From Phycisphaerales bacterium (GTDB taxonomy: Bacteria; Pseudomonadota; Gammaproteobacteria; Competibacterales; Competibacteraceae), in the NCBI GenBank assembly GCA_014879435.1, contig JACSSB010000200.1:1-12933 (forward strand): a stretch of 12,933 nucleotides of DNA, in the 5' to 3' direction. Below, one piece after another: positions 1-6,537 of this stretch. How positions within the stretch are numbered: position 1 is the stretch's first letter; each line of letters begins with the position of its first letter. Under the pieces are notes generated by a model. The model was not told the origin of the DNA. It ran no database searches and saw only the letters and a list, made by a program, of their open reading frames with translations. The translations under genes and the position numbers were made by a program.

Positions 1-352
1 CATCGTAGGTTTTGATGGTCATGCGGGCGATTTTTTCCGCCTCGTCGCCAATCCGCTCCAGGTCGGTGACAGCCTTGGACAGCGACATGATCAAGCGCAA
101 GTCGCTGCCGACCGGTTGGCGTAGGGCGATCAGGCTGATGTTGTCCTCGTCGATCTTGACTTGCAGACCGTTGATGATCTGGTCGCGGGCAATGACCTCG
201 CGGGCCAGAGACAGATCTTCATCGTCCAGCGCTTTGATCGCGTTTTTGATCTGATCCTCGACCAGTCCGCCCATTTCCAGCACCAGATTGCGCAGATTGG
301 CGAGCTGTGTATCGAATTGCTTGACGGTGTGGGCACCGTAGCTGATAGGCAT
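1..352 (-). CDS. phoU: Phosphate transport system regulator PhoU, 3' end cut off by the window
   Basis: PhoU links the Pst transporter to the PhoR/PhoB two-component system and keeps the Pho regulon off when phosphate is plentiful; it acts at the inner face of the cytoplasmic membrane. The first 117 residues are visible, about half of a normal PhoU of some 230-240. They form the first helical repeat and include LERIGDEAEKIA at residues 98-109, which is the E-x-x-x-D metal-binding signature of the family (E99, D103). The ATG at 350-352 has a GGAG ribosome site (complement of 362-365) nine bases upstream. The gene begins 28 bases after the pstB stop, so it is the last gene of the pst operon, its usual place. 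No promoter is visible between pstB and phoU. The missing C-terminal half lies to the left of base 1. Confidence 0.96.
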   Translation of the reverse strand, partial: MPISYGAHTVKQFDTQLANLRNLVLEMGGLVEDQIKNAIKALDDEDLSLAREVIARDQIINGLQVKIDEDNISLIALRQPVGSDLRLIMSLSKAVTDLERIGDEAEKIARMTIKTYD

Positions 353-380
353 CTTGGGGTACTCCGATGGAGAGCGAGTA

Positions 381-1271
381 TCAACCGAAACGACCGGTGA
401 TGTAGTCTTCGGTCAGTTTGTGCCGGGGATTGGTGAAAATCTGGTCGGTTTCACCGACTTCTATCAGATCGCCGAGGTGAAAGTAGGCCGTGCGTTGCGA
501 AACACGGGCTGCCTGCTGCATCGAGTGCGTCACGATGACGATGGTGTAGTTTTCCCGTAGCTCGTCGATCAATTCTTCGATCTTGGCGGTGGCGATGGGG
601 TCCAGTGCCGAACACGGCTCGTCCATCAGGATCACTTCGGGATTGACGGCGATGGCGCGGGCGATACACAGCCGCTGCTGTTGACCACCGGATAAACTGG
701 TGCCCGGTTCGCCCATCCGATTTTCGACCTCTTTGATCAGACCGGCCCGTTCCAGGCTGGCGAAGACCAGTTCATCGAGTTCGGCCTTGTTGTTGACCAT
801 GCCGTGAATCCGCGGCCCATAGGCGACGTTCTCGTAGATAGACTTGGGAAAAGGATTGGGTTTTTGAAACACCATGCCGACCCTAGCCCGCAATTGCACC
901 ACATCGATGCTCTTGTCGTAGATGTTGTCCTCATCCAGTTGAATGTGCCCAGTGATCCGGCAGGAGGGGATGGTGTCGTTCATCCGATTCAGGCAGCGCA
1001 GAAACGTCGATTTGCCGCAGCCGGACGGGCCGATGAAGGCGATGACTTCGTTGATACCGATATCCAGGCTGACCTGCTTGAGTGCTTGCTTCGCGCCGTA
1101 ATAGACGTTGACTTCGCGGCAGCTCATTTTCGGGTTATCTACCGTGATCTCACCGACAGTTTGGCGATGATCGTAATCGGCGATTTGCACTCCAGATTGT
1201 GGGACTTCGCGCATGGTTTGGCCGGAGCGACCGTTCACGGCGGTCTGAGCTTCGATTGTCATTGCGTTCAT
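381..1271 (-). CDS. pstB: Phosphate ABC transporter ATP-binding protein PstB
   Basis: This cytoplasmic ATPase drives phosphate import through PstC/PstA. In the 296-residue protein the Walker A motif GPSGCGKST is at 81-89, the Q-loop in MVFQKPNPFP at 133-142, the ABC signature LSGGQQQR at 193-200, Walker B VILMDEP at 213-219 and the switch histidine in VIVTHS at 245-250, so the enzyme looks intact. I chose the ATG at 1269-1271 because an AAGGA site (complement of 1281-1285) sits nine bases upstream. The open frame continues to 1430 but that part overlaps the end of pstA. This start gives about 40 extra residues before the usual PstB beginning; ATGs at residues 4, 20 and 49 are alternatives, and the last would give a length near the common 250-260. 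It lies 29 bases after pstA and 28 before phoU. Confidence 0.96.
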   Translation of the reverse strand: MNAMTIEAQTAVNGRSGQTMREVPQSGVQIADYDHRQTVGEITVDNPKMSCREVNVYYGAKQALKQVSLDIGINEVIAFIGPSGCGKSTFLRCLNRMNDTIPSCRITGHIQLDEDNIYDKSIDVVQLRARVGMVFQKPNPFPKSIYENVAYGPRIHGMVNNKAELDELVFASLERAGLIKEVENRMGEPGTSLSGGQQQRLCIARAIAVNPEVILMDEPCSALDPIATAKIEELIDELRENYTIVIVTHSMQQAARVSQRTAYFHLGDLIEVGETDQIFTNPRHKLTEDYITGRFG

Positions 1272-1300
1272 GAAAATGAATCCTTGGGTTTTGGAAGCGG

Positions 1301-2623
1301 TTACCAGCGTCGTTCGAAGCGCTTGCGCAAGATGATGGCCAATCCGTTCATCAGAATCATGAATCCCAGCAAGACCATGATGGCGGCCGAGGTGCGTTCC
1401 ACGAAGGCGCGTTCCGGCAAATCGGCCCACAGATAGATCTGCACCGGTAGCACGGTCGCGGGATCGAACAAGCTGCGCGGCACATCGACGATGAAGGCAA
1501 CCATGCCGATCATCAGTAAAGGCGCCGATTCACCCAGAGCGCGGGCCATGCCGATGATGGAGCCAGTCAACATCCCTGGCATCGCCAGCGGTAACACATG
1601 GTGCCCCACCATTTGTAATTTGGAGGCACCCATGCCCAGTGCCGCTTCGCGGATCGAGGGCGGTACCGAAGTGAGGGCAGCACGGCCGGCGATGATGATG
1701 ACCGGCAGAGTCATCAGACTGAGCACCAAACCGCCGACCAGCGGTGCGGAACGCGGCAGACCGAAAAAGTTGATGAACACTGCCAATCCCAACAAACCAA
1801 ACACGATGGACGGCACCGCCGCCAGATTATTGATATTGACCTCGATCAGATCGGTCCAGGGGTTCTTGGGGGCAAATTCTTCCAGATAGACCGCTGTCGC
1901 TACGCCAATGGGAAAAGACAGTAGGAAGGTGACTAGCAAGGTGTAGAGGGAGCCCATCAGTGCACCACGGATACCGGCCTGTTCTGGTTCGCGTGAATCA
2001 CCGTGGTTGAACAGGATGGTATTGAAGCGCTGTTTCAGCCGACCGTCGGTCGTCAATTGGTCTATCCAGGTGATTTCCTGATCTTTGATTGGCCGATGCG
2101 CTTCATCGAGATCGCGGCTGATATTGCCCTTGACAAAGGTATCCACCGGGGCTGAAGCCAGCACCCAGACCGATTGATGCGTGCCAATCAGCGCGGGATT
2201 GGCCAGGATTTGGGCGCGCAAGGTGAACGGCGCGTTGGAACTGATCAAGCCATACAGTGCCCGTAGATTGTGGCGACCTTCCACCTGCGGAAATAGTTGG
2301 CGCAGACTGGTACGGACTAGTGCTGCGTAATCGGCATTTTCCAGAGCCTTCGGGTCGTGCTGGCCATCGGGATCGATCACCGCTGGATCGAAGACAATCG
2401 GTAGCTCAATGTAGGTTTGCCAGAAGGCGGGATAACCCTTGCTGATGATATTGGCAAACATCAGCACCACGAACGCCAGTCCTAGACTGATGGCGATCAA
2501 TCCGTACCAACGAAAGCGACGTTCGGCGGCATGCCGACGTTTGAGACCGGCGTTGACGATGGTCTTGATATCGCGGGATGGCGGCTCCGATCCGGTGGAA
2601 GGGGAGACTGGCTTATTATTCAT
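1301..2623 (-). CDS. pstA: Phosphate ABC transporter permease PstA, long form
   Basis: One of the two inner-membrane permeases of the Pst phosphate importer. The 440-residue protein is longer than the roughly 290-residue enterobacterial PstA. One membrane helix at about residues 41-60 is followed by a periplasmic-looking segment of some 150 residues (about 65-215), the extension known as DUF3333 in other proteobacterial PstA proteins. The permease core begins near residue 220 and carries the coupling-loop motif EAALGMGASKLQMVG at 326-340, followed by LPLAMPG and the conserved RALGESAPL, where PstB docks. The ATG at 2621-2623 fits best: it overlaps the end of pstC by eight bases and has GGGAA just upstream (5-base gap), so translation is probably coupled. 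The open frame continues to 2650 but that start would intrude further into pstC. Confidence 0.95.
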   Translation of the reverse strand: MNNKPVSPSTGSEPPSRDIKTIVNAGLKRRHAAERRFRWYGLIAISLGLAFVVLMFANIISKGYPAFWQTYIELPIVFDPAVIDPDGQHDPKALENADYAALVRTSLRQLFPQVEGRHNLRALYGLISSNAPFTLRAQILANPALIGTHQSVWVLASAPVDTFVKGNISRDLDEAHRPIKDQEITWIDQLTTDGRLKQRFNTILFNHGDSREPEQAGIRGALMGSLYTLLVTFLLSFPIGVATAVYLEEFAPKNPWTDLIEVNINNLAAVPSIVFGLLGLAVFINFFGLPRSAPLVGGLVLSLMTLPVIIIAGRAALTSVPPSIREAALGMGASKLQMVGHHVLPLAMPGMLTGSIIGMARALGESAPLLMIGMVAFIVDVPRSLFDPATVLPVQIYLWADLPERAFVERTSAAIMVLLGFMILMNGLAIILRKRFERRW

Positions 2624-3995
2624 ATTGTTCCCGGTACTTGCGCACCACATGCAGGGCGATGATGTTGAGAATCAGGGTGACGATGAACAGCACCAAGCCC
2701 AGGGCAAAGGCCGCCAGAGTTTTGGCACTATCGAATTCCTGATCGCCAGTGAGCAGGGTGACGATTTGCACGGTGACGGTGGTGACCGCTTGCAGAGGAT
2801 TGGCAGTCAGATTGGCCGACAACCCAGCGGCCATAACCACGATCATGGTTTCGCCGATGGCACGCGAGACCGCCAGTAGAATACTGCCGACGATGCCGGG
2901 CAGGGCGGCCGGTAGCAGCACCCGCTTAATGGTCTCCGACTGAGTGGCACCCAATGCGTAGGAACCGTCGCGCATCGATTGCGGCACGGCGTTGATCACG
3001 TCATCCGACAGCGAGGAGACAAAGGGAATGATCATGATGCCCATCACCAATCCAGCAGCCAACGCACTTTCCGAGGCAACCTGAAAGCCCAGAGCGGTGC
3101 CCAGATCGCGGATCAGCGGTGCTACGGTCAGAGCGGCGAAGAAGCCATAAACCACGGTAGGAATACCGGCCAGAATTTCCAGTGCGGGCTTGGCGATAGC
3201 ACGAAACTTCGGGCTGGCGTATTCCGATAGATACAGTGCTGACATCAGGCCAATCGGTACGGCAACCAACATGGCAATGCCGGAGATCAATAGCGTGCCG
3301 GTAAACAACGGCACTGCACCAAAGGCACCGGAAGAGCCGATCTGATCGGTGCGCATAGCGGTTTGCGGGCTCCACTGCAAACCGAACAGGAAATCGCTGA
3401 ATGGAACCTTGTGAAAAAATCGGATCGATTCGAACAGTACCGACAGCACGATGCCGATGGTGGTGAAGATGGCCACAGTCGAACTGGCGATAAGTAGCAG
3501 CGTCACCACCCGCTCGACTCGATTCCGGGCGCGCAGCTTCGGCGAAATGGCGCGCCAGCCGTAGGCGATACCGGCAGTGGCAGCGAGCAAGGCAACGATC
3601 CACAGGCAAATATGGCCGATCCGCTGCAAGTACTGATAGTGTTCAGCAGCGGCCAGCACCGCAGGATTGGGATTGCTGGATACGATGTTGCCATTAGCCA
3701 GATTCTGGATGTCGTTGATGAGTAATCCGAGCCGATCCGGCGGTAGCTCGCGTAGTGCTGGCGGCAGATGGCTGAGCACCAGTTCGAGAATGATGCTTGG
3801 TTGCAAGAATGCCCACACCGCCACCACGATCAGTGCCGGTAGGCCGCACCATAGGGCGGTATAGGAGCCATGAAAGCTGGGCAGAGAATGCAGGTTGCGA
3901 ACATGACCGCCAGCAACCTGGAAAGCGCGGTTCCGTCCTAGATAATAACCAATGCTACTCAGTAGCAGCAGGGTAAGCAGGAGATAGGACAACAT
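2616..3995 (-). CDS. pstC: Phosphate ABC transporter permease PstC, long form
   Basis: Partner permease of PstA in the inner membrane. The 459-residue protein is well above the roughly 320 residues of E. coli PstC. An N-terminal extension of about 160 residues holds membrane helices near 1-20, 47-65 and 128-148. The conserved core then begins with a helix at about 163-190. The ABC coupling motif is at about 342-356 (RDGSYALGATQSETI), followed by LPAALPG at 361-367 and SRAIGETM at 377-384. An ATG at 3993-3995 is used here. An upstream in-frame GTG at 4025 lies inside the descending arm of the pstS-pstC hairpin and is unlikely. No strong ribosome site precedes the ATG, so the start is less certain than the gene. 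Its end overlaps pstA by eight bases. Confidence 0.95.
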   Translation of the reverse strand: MLSYLLLTLLLLSSIGYYLGRNRAFQVAGGHVRNLHSLPSFHGSYTALWCGLPALIVVAVWAFLQPSIILELVLSHLPPALRELPPDRLGLLINDIQNLANGNIVSSNPNPAVLAAAEHYQYLQRIGHICLWIVALLAATAGIAYGWRAISPKLRARNRVERVVTLLLIASSTVAIFTTIGIVLSVLFESIRFFHKVPFSDFLFGLQWSPQTAMRTDQIGSSGAFGAVPLFTGTLLISGIAMLVAVPIGLMSALYLSEYASPKFRAIAKPALEILAGIPTVVYGFFAALTVAPLIRDLGTALGFQVASESALAAGLVMGIMIIPFVSSLSDDVINAVPQSMRDGSYALGATQSETIKRVLLPAALPGIVGSILLAVSRAIGETMIVVMAAGLSANLTANPLQAVTTVTVQIVTLLTGDQEFDSAKTLAAFALGLVLFIVTLILNIIALHVVRKYREQYE

Positions 3996-4016
3996 GGAGT
4001 GGTTACCAGAATGAGA

Positions 4017-4060
4017 AAACGCCACCGTCGCCGAAGATGGCTTCAGCGACGGTAGCGTTT
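4017..4060 (-). terminator. Hairpin with U tract between pstS and pstC (partial terminator or RNA stabiliser)
   Basis: Arms 4017-4036 and 4041-4060 pair over 20 bp around a four-base loop (4037-4040). The minus-strand RNA then reads UUUUCUC, as in an intrinsic terminator. Two of the pairs (4032/4045 and 4023/4054) are G-U wobbles in the minus-strand RNA but A-C mismatches in plus-strand RNA, so the stem is built for the pst transcript. It starts 15 bases after the pstS stop and ends 21 bases before the pstC ATG. Such hairpins between a binding-protein gene and its permease genes usually let the binding protein be made in excess, by partial termination or by protecting the upstream mRNA from 3' decay. 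Confidence 0.85.
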
Positions 4061-4075
4061 ATTGGCTAGGCACCG

Positions 4076-5122
4076 TTATGGGGCCAGAGTCTTGAGATTA
4101 TTGGCGTCGGCAGCGACCTGTTTACGTTCCGCCGACGGTAGTGGGATCAAACCTTTGTTTGACAGATAGCCTTCGTCCCCGGCAGCTTTCTCACTGGTGA
4201 ATTCGGCAATGTATTCCTTCATGCCGGGAATGACCTCGACGTGCGCCTTCTTGACGTAGAAGAACAGCGGGCGTGATACAGGGTACTTACCAGAGGCGAT
4301 ATCCTCGAAATCTGGCGGGACGCCGTCGACAGTTTCGCCCTGAATCTTGTCCAGATTCTCTTCCAGGAAGCTGAAGCCGAAGATACCCAGCGCGTTGGGG
4401 TTGGAAACCAGTTTATTGACGATCAGATTGTCGTTTTCACCCGCCTCGATATAGGCGCCGTCCTCGCGGATGGCACCGCAGGCTGCTTTGGCTTTCTGTT
4501 TGTCGCTCTTTTCCAATTCCTGAATAGCGGGGAAATCCTTGCAGCCCTCATCCATCACCAGTTCGACGAAAGCATCGCGGGTGCCAGAAGTCGGTGGTGG
4601 GCCTAGCACTTCGATTTTGTGAGTCGGCAGCTTCGGATTGACGTCTTTCCAGGTCTTGAAGGGATTAGCCACCAGCTTGCCAGTACTCGGCTCCGGCACT
4701 TCTTTAGCCAGTGCCAGCCACAGATCCTTGCGCGTCAGCGCTATCGACTGGGCTTTCTTGGAGGAGGCGATCACGATGCCATCGTAGCCGATCTTGACCT
4801 CGACGATGTCCGCAACACCATTTTTGGCACAGGTTTCGACTTCGGAGGATTTGATCTTGCGGGAAGCGTTGCTGATATCGGGATATTGCACGCCGATGCC
4901 GCTACAGAACAGCTTGAATCCGCCGCCAGTGCCAGTAGATTCGACTTTCGGCGTCTTGAATTTGGAATGGGTCTTACCGAACTGCTCGGCGACCGTGGTC
5001 GAGAACGGATACACCGTCGATGAACCGACGATGCTGATGTAATCACGGGCAGATTGCGCGTAGGCCACGCCGCTCAGCGCGTAAGCTGCGGCCATGGCGA
5101 GAATGAGCTTATGTTGGTTCAC
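4076..5122 (-). CDS. pstS: Periplasmic phosphate-binding protein PstS
   Basis: Captures inorganic phosphate in the periplasm and delivers it to PstC/PstA. Of 348 residues, the first 22 form a signal peptide: a short basic start, a hydrophobic stretch, and a likely cut after AYA-22. Ligand-site segments of the family are present: GSSTVYPF at 33-40, GTGGGFKLFCSG at 64-75, NASRKIKSSE at 85-94, IGYDGIV at 111-117 and PTSGTRDAF at 177-185. The last matches the S-G-T loop that hydrogen-bonds phosphate in E. coli PstS. The start is GTG (5120-5122) with a GGAGA site about seven bases upstream. It is the first gene of the operon, behind a PhoB-type promoter and in front of a hairpin. No lipobox is seen, so it should be a soluble periplasmic protein. 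Confidence 0.96.
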   Translation of the reverse strand: MNQHKLILAMAAAYALSGVAYAQSARDYISIVGSSTVYPFSTTVAEQFGKTHSKFKTPKVESTGTGGGFKLFCSGIGVQYPDISNASRKIKSSEVETCAKNGVADIVEVKIGYDGIVIASSKKAQSIALTRKDLWLALAKEVPEPSTGKLVANPFKTWKDVNPKLPTHKIEVLGPPPTSGTRDAFVELVMDEGCKDFPAIQELEKSDKQKAKAACGAIREDGAYIEAGENDNLIVNKLVSNPNALGIFGFSFLEENLDKIQGETVDGVPPDFEDIASGKYPVSRPLFFYVKKAHVEVIPGMKEYIAEFTSEKAAGDEGYLSNKGLIPLPSAERKQVAADANNLKTLAP

Positions 5123-5222
5123 GAAGAATCTCCATATCAGAGAAAGGCTAAAGCATTCAGGATGACTTCATCCCGAGACTTGGTTGAAGACGCCTGAACA
5201 ACTTACTCCCGCAACACGTGCC

Positions 5223-5256
5223 TTTATATTTCATTTTTATGTCAGTTTTATTGCAA
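5223..5256 (-). promoter_or_regulatory. PhoB-dependent promoter of the pst operon (Pho box plus -10)
   Basis: On the minus strand the 18-base element TTGCAATAAAACTGACAT (5239-5256) has two 7-base half-sites split by AAAA. They match the CTGTCAT consensus at 4/7 and 6/7. A third half-site, ATGAAAT (5228-5234), follows after another AAAA, giving three direct repeats at an 11-base period, the spacing at which PhoB monomers bind. A TATAAA -10 box (5223-5228) begins ten bases downstream of the 18-base box, the normal geometry of pho promoters, which lack a -35. Predicted transcription starts near 5216, leaving a leader of about 95 bases before pstS. Confidence 0.82.
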
Positions 5257-5290
5257 TATCGGATCAATGCACAACGATGAGCGATTCGAG

Positions 5291-5310
5291 CCGAATAAAT
5301 GATCATTCGG
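5291..5310. other. Small inverted repeat in the pstS/oxidoreductase divergent region
   Basis: CCGAAT (5291-5296) and ATTCGG (5305-5310) form perfect six-base arms eight bases apart, a plausible repressor-type operator. It lies in the 254-base divergent region (5123-5376), upstream of the plus-strand oxidoreductase gene. A CATAAT at 5345-5350 is a possible -10 for that gene, but no good -35 accompanies it. Apart from this and the Pho promoter I see nothing else in the gap. Confidence 0.3.
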
Positions 5311-5376
5311 GTATTTCTCGCAGTGTAGTGACAAGTGGGTGCATCATAATGAATCTATGATTGGAGATCGATATCT

Positions 5377-6243
5377 ATGGTTTTATCGTCCACAAAACGA
5401 GGTGATAGCACCATTTTAGTGACGGGTTGCTCTTCCGGTATTGGGCTTCATTGTGCCCAGGCTTTGCAAGCACGCGGTTGGCGCGTTTTCGCCACAGCGC
5501 GCCAGTCAGCCGATGTGGCTCGGCTACAAGCGGAGGGACTGGAAAGCCTACTGCTGGATCTGCGCGATTCTACCTCCATCCAAGTAGCGGTAGCGGACAT
5601 TCTGGAACGTACGGATGGACGGCTGGATGCGCTATTCAACAATGGAGCCTATGGGCAGCCGGGCGCGGTCGAGGACTTGAGCCGTGAGGCGATGCGGGAA
5701 CAGTTCGAGACCAATTTGTTTGGCACTTTGGAATTGACAAATCAAGTGATTCCGACCATGCGACGACAAGGCAGCGGCCGGATCGTGTTCAACAGTTCGA
5801 TACTCGGATTGGTCGCTTTTCCTTATCGCGGGGCCTATGTCGCTAGCAAGTTCGCGCTGGAAGGTCTGGCCGATGCTTTGCGGTTGGAACTGTTTGGCAC
5901 CGGTATTCATATCTGCCTGATCGAGCCGGGACCGATTTTGAGCCGGTTTCGCGATAATGCCCATGCGGCTTACCAGCGCCACATTCGCGCCGAAAACAGC
6001 CCACATCGGGAAAAGTACGCGGCAACGGAAGCGCGGTTGCTCAAGAAAGGACCGGCCGCACCGTTTACTCTGCCGCCAGAAGCGGTGTTGAAACGGTTGA
6101 TTCACGCTCTGGAAAGTCCCCGACCACGTGTGCGTTACCCAGTGACCGTGCCGACCTATTTATTTGCGGTATTACGTCGATTGCTGCCGACCCGGATGCT
6201 GGATGCGATTTTGCGGCGGGCGGGAGGAGAGGGGCGACGCTAA
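5377..6243 (+). CDS. Short-chain dehydrogenase/reductase, YbbO-like
   Basis: An NAD(P)-dependent oxidoreductase of the classical SDR fold, 288 residues, cytoplasmic. The cofactor-binding TGCSSGIG is at 16-23, NNG at 88-90 replaces the usual NNAG, and the catalytic set is Ser141, Tyr154 and Lys158 (YVASK). Arg42 at the end of strand two suggests preference for NADP(H). LIEPGPI at 181-187 and the C-terminal RYPVTVPT, RLLPTRMLDAIL pattern match, from memory, E. coli YbbO, an NADP-dependent aldehyde reductase. A role on aldehydes or on steroid- or retinol-like carbonyls is therefore possible, but the substrate cannot be read from the sequence. ATG at 5377 is preceded by GGAG (5363-5366). It is the only long plus-strand gene, transcribed away from pstS and towards ybdD, and it ends in a Lys/Arg-rich tail. 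Confidence 0.92.
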   Translation: MVLSSTKRGDSTILVTGCSSGIGLHCAQALQARGWRVFATARQSADVARLQAEGLESLLLDLRDSTSIQVAVADILERTDGRLDALFNNGAYGQPGAVEDLSREAMREQFETNLFGTLELTNQVIPTMRRQGSGRIVFNSSILGLVAFPYRGAYVASKFALEGLADALRLELFGTGIHICLIEPGPILSRFRDNAHAAYQRHIRAENSPHREKYAATEARLLKKGPAAPFTLPPEAVLKRLIHALESPRPRVRYPVTVPTYLFAVLRRLLPTRMLDAILRRAGGEGRR

Positions 6244-6244
6244 T

Positions 6245-6267
6245 TCCCTCCCCACAAGGGGGAGGGA
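6245..6267 (+). terminator. G/C-rich hairpin between convergent genes
   Basis: A nine-base-pair stem pairs TCCCTCCCC (6245-6253) with GGGGAGGGA (6259-6267) across a five-base loop. It starts two bases after the oxidoreductase stop and lies 33 bases beyond the ybdD stop on the other strand. It could end transcription from both sides, but no T run follows on either strand, so it is a weak or factor-assisted terminator at best. The rest of the 56-base gap holds nothing clear. Confidence 0.4.
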
Positions 6268-6299
6268 GACTTCGGTGTAATCGACAGCTCCAAGAGCCG

Positions 6300-6500
6300 T
6301 CAACAGCAGCGCGGTCCCGCCTTGGAGTAGCGCCGATCGATGGCGAAGCGGAAGAACTCCTTTTCACTCATCGGGGGTACTTCTGGATGAATCCGCTGAT
6401 GCCGAGCCAGATACAGCCCATAATCCGGCGCGCCGATGATCCGCCGCCAGGCTTGGCACAGCGTCAAGAAGTATTGCGATAGCGAGTTCGCTCCAGTCAC
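6300..6500 (-). CDS. ybdD: YbdD/YjiX family small protein (DUF466), CstA partner
   Basis: A small protein of about 66 residues of the YbdD/YjiX family, which is typically encoded right after CstA-type transporters and is thought to support transporter activity; its exact role is unclear. Conserved family features are the central GAPDYGLYLARH, the following HPEVPPMSEKEFFR, a DRRY near the end, and the C-terminal cysteine pair in GPRCC. I suggest the GTG at 6498-6500 because it gives the usual family length (about 65). The open frame extends to an ATG at 6554, which would overlap the end of cstA by 17 bases and add 18 residues. Neither start has a clear ribosome site, so translation may be coupled to cstA. 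With the GTG start it begins 37 bases after the cstA stop. Confidence 0.85.
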   Translation of the reverse strand: MTGANSLSQYFLTLCQAWRRIIGAPDYGLYLARHQRIHPEVPPMSEKEFFRFAIDRRYSKAGPRCC

Positions 6501-6537
6501 TGATGAATGGTCACATGTCGAGGTGTGCACCGAACAA

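Noticed and set aside
804..1436. Plus-strand open frame of 210 residues opposite pstB
   Set aside because: It is the antisense of intact pstB and the pstA end, with no family resemblance; long antisense frames are common in GC-rich genes.
5123..5222. A riboswitch in the roughly 95-base pstS leader
   Set aside because: I see no conserved aptamer pattern or terminator-antiterminator pair, and the upstream PhoB site is sufficient to explain regulation.
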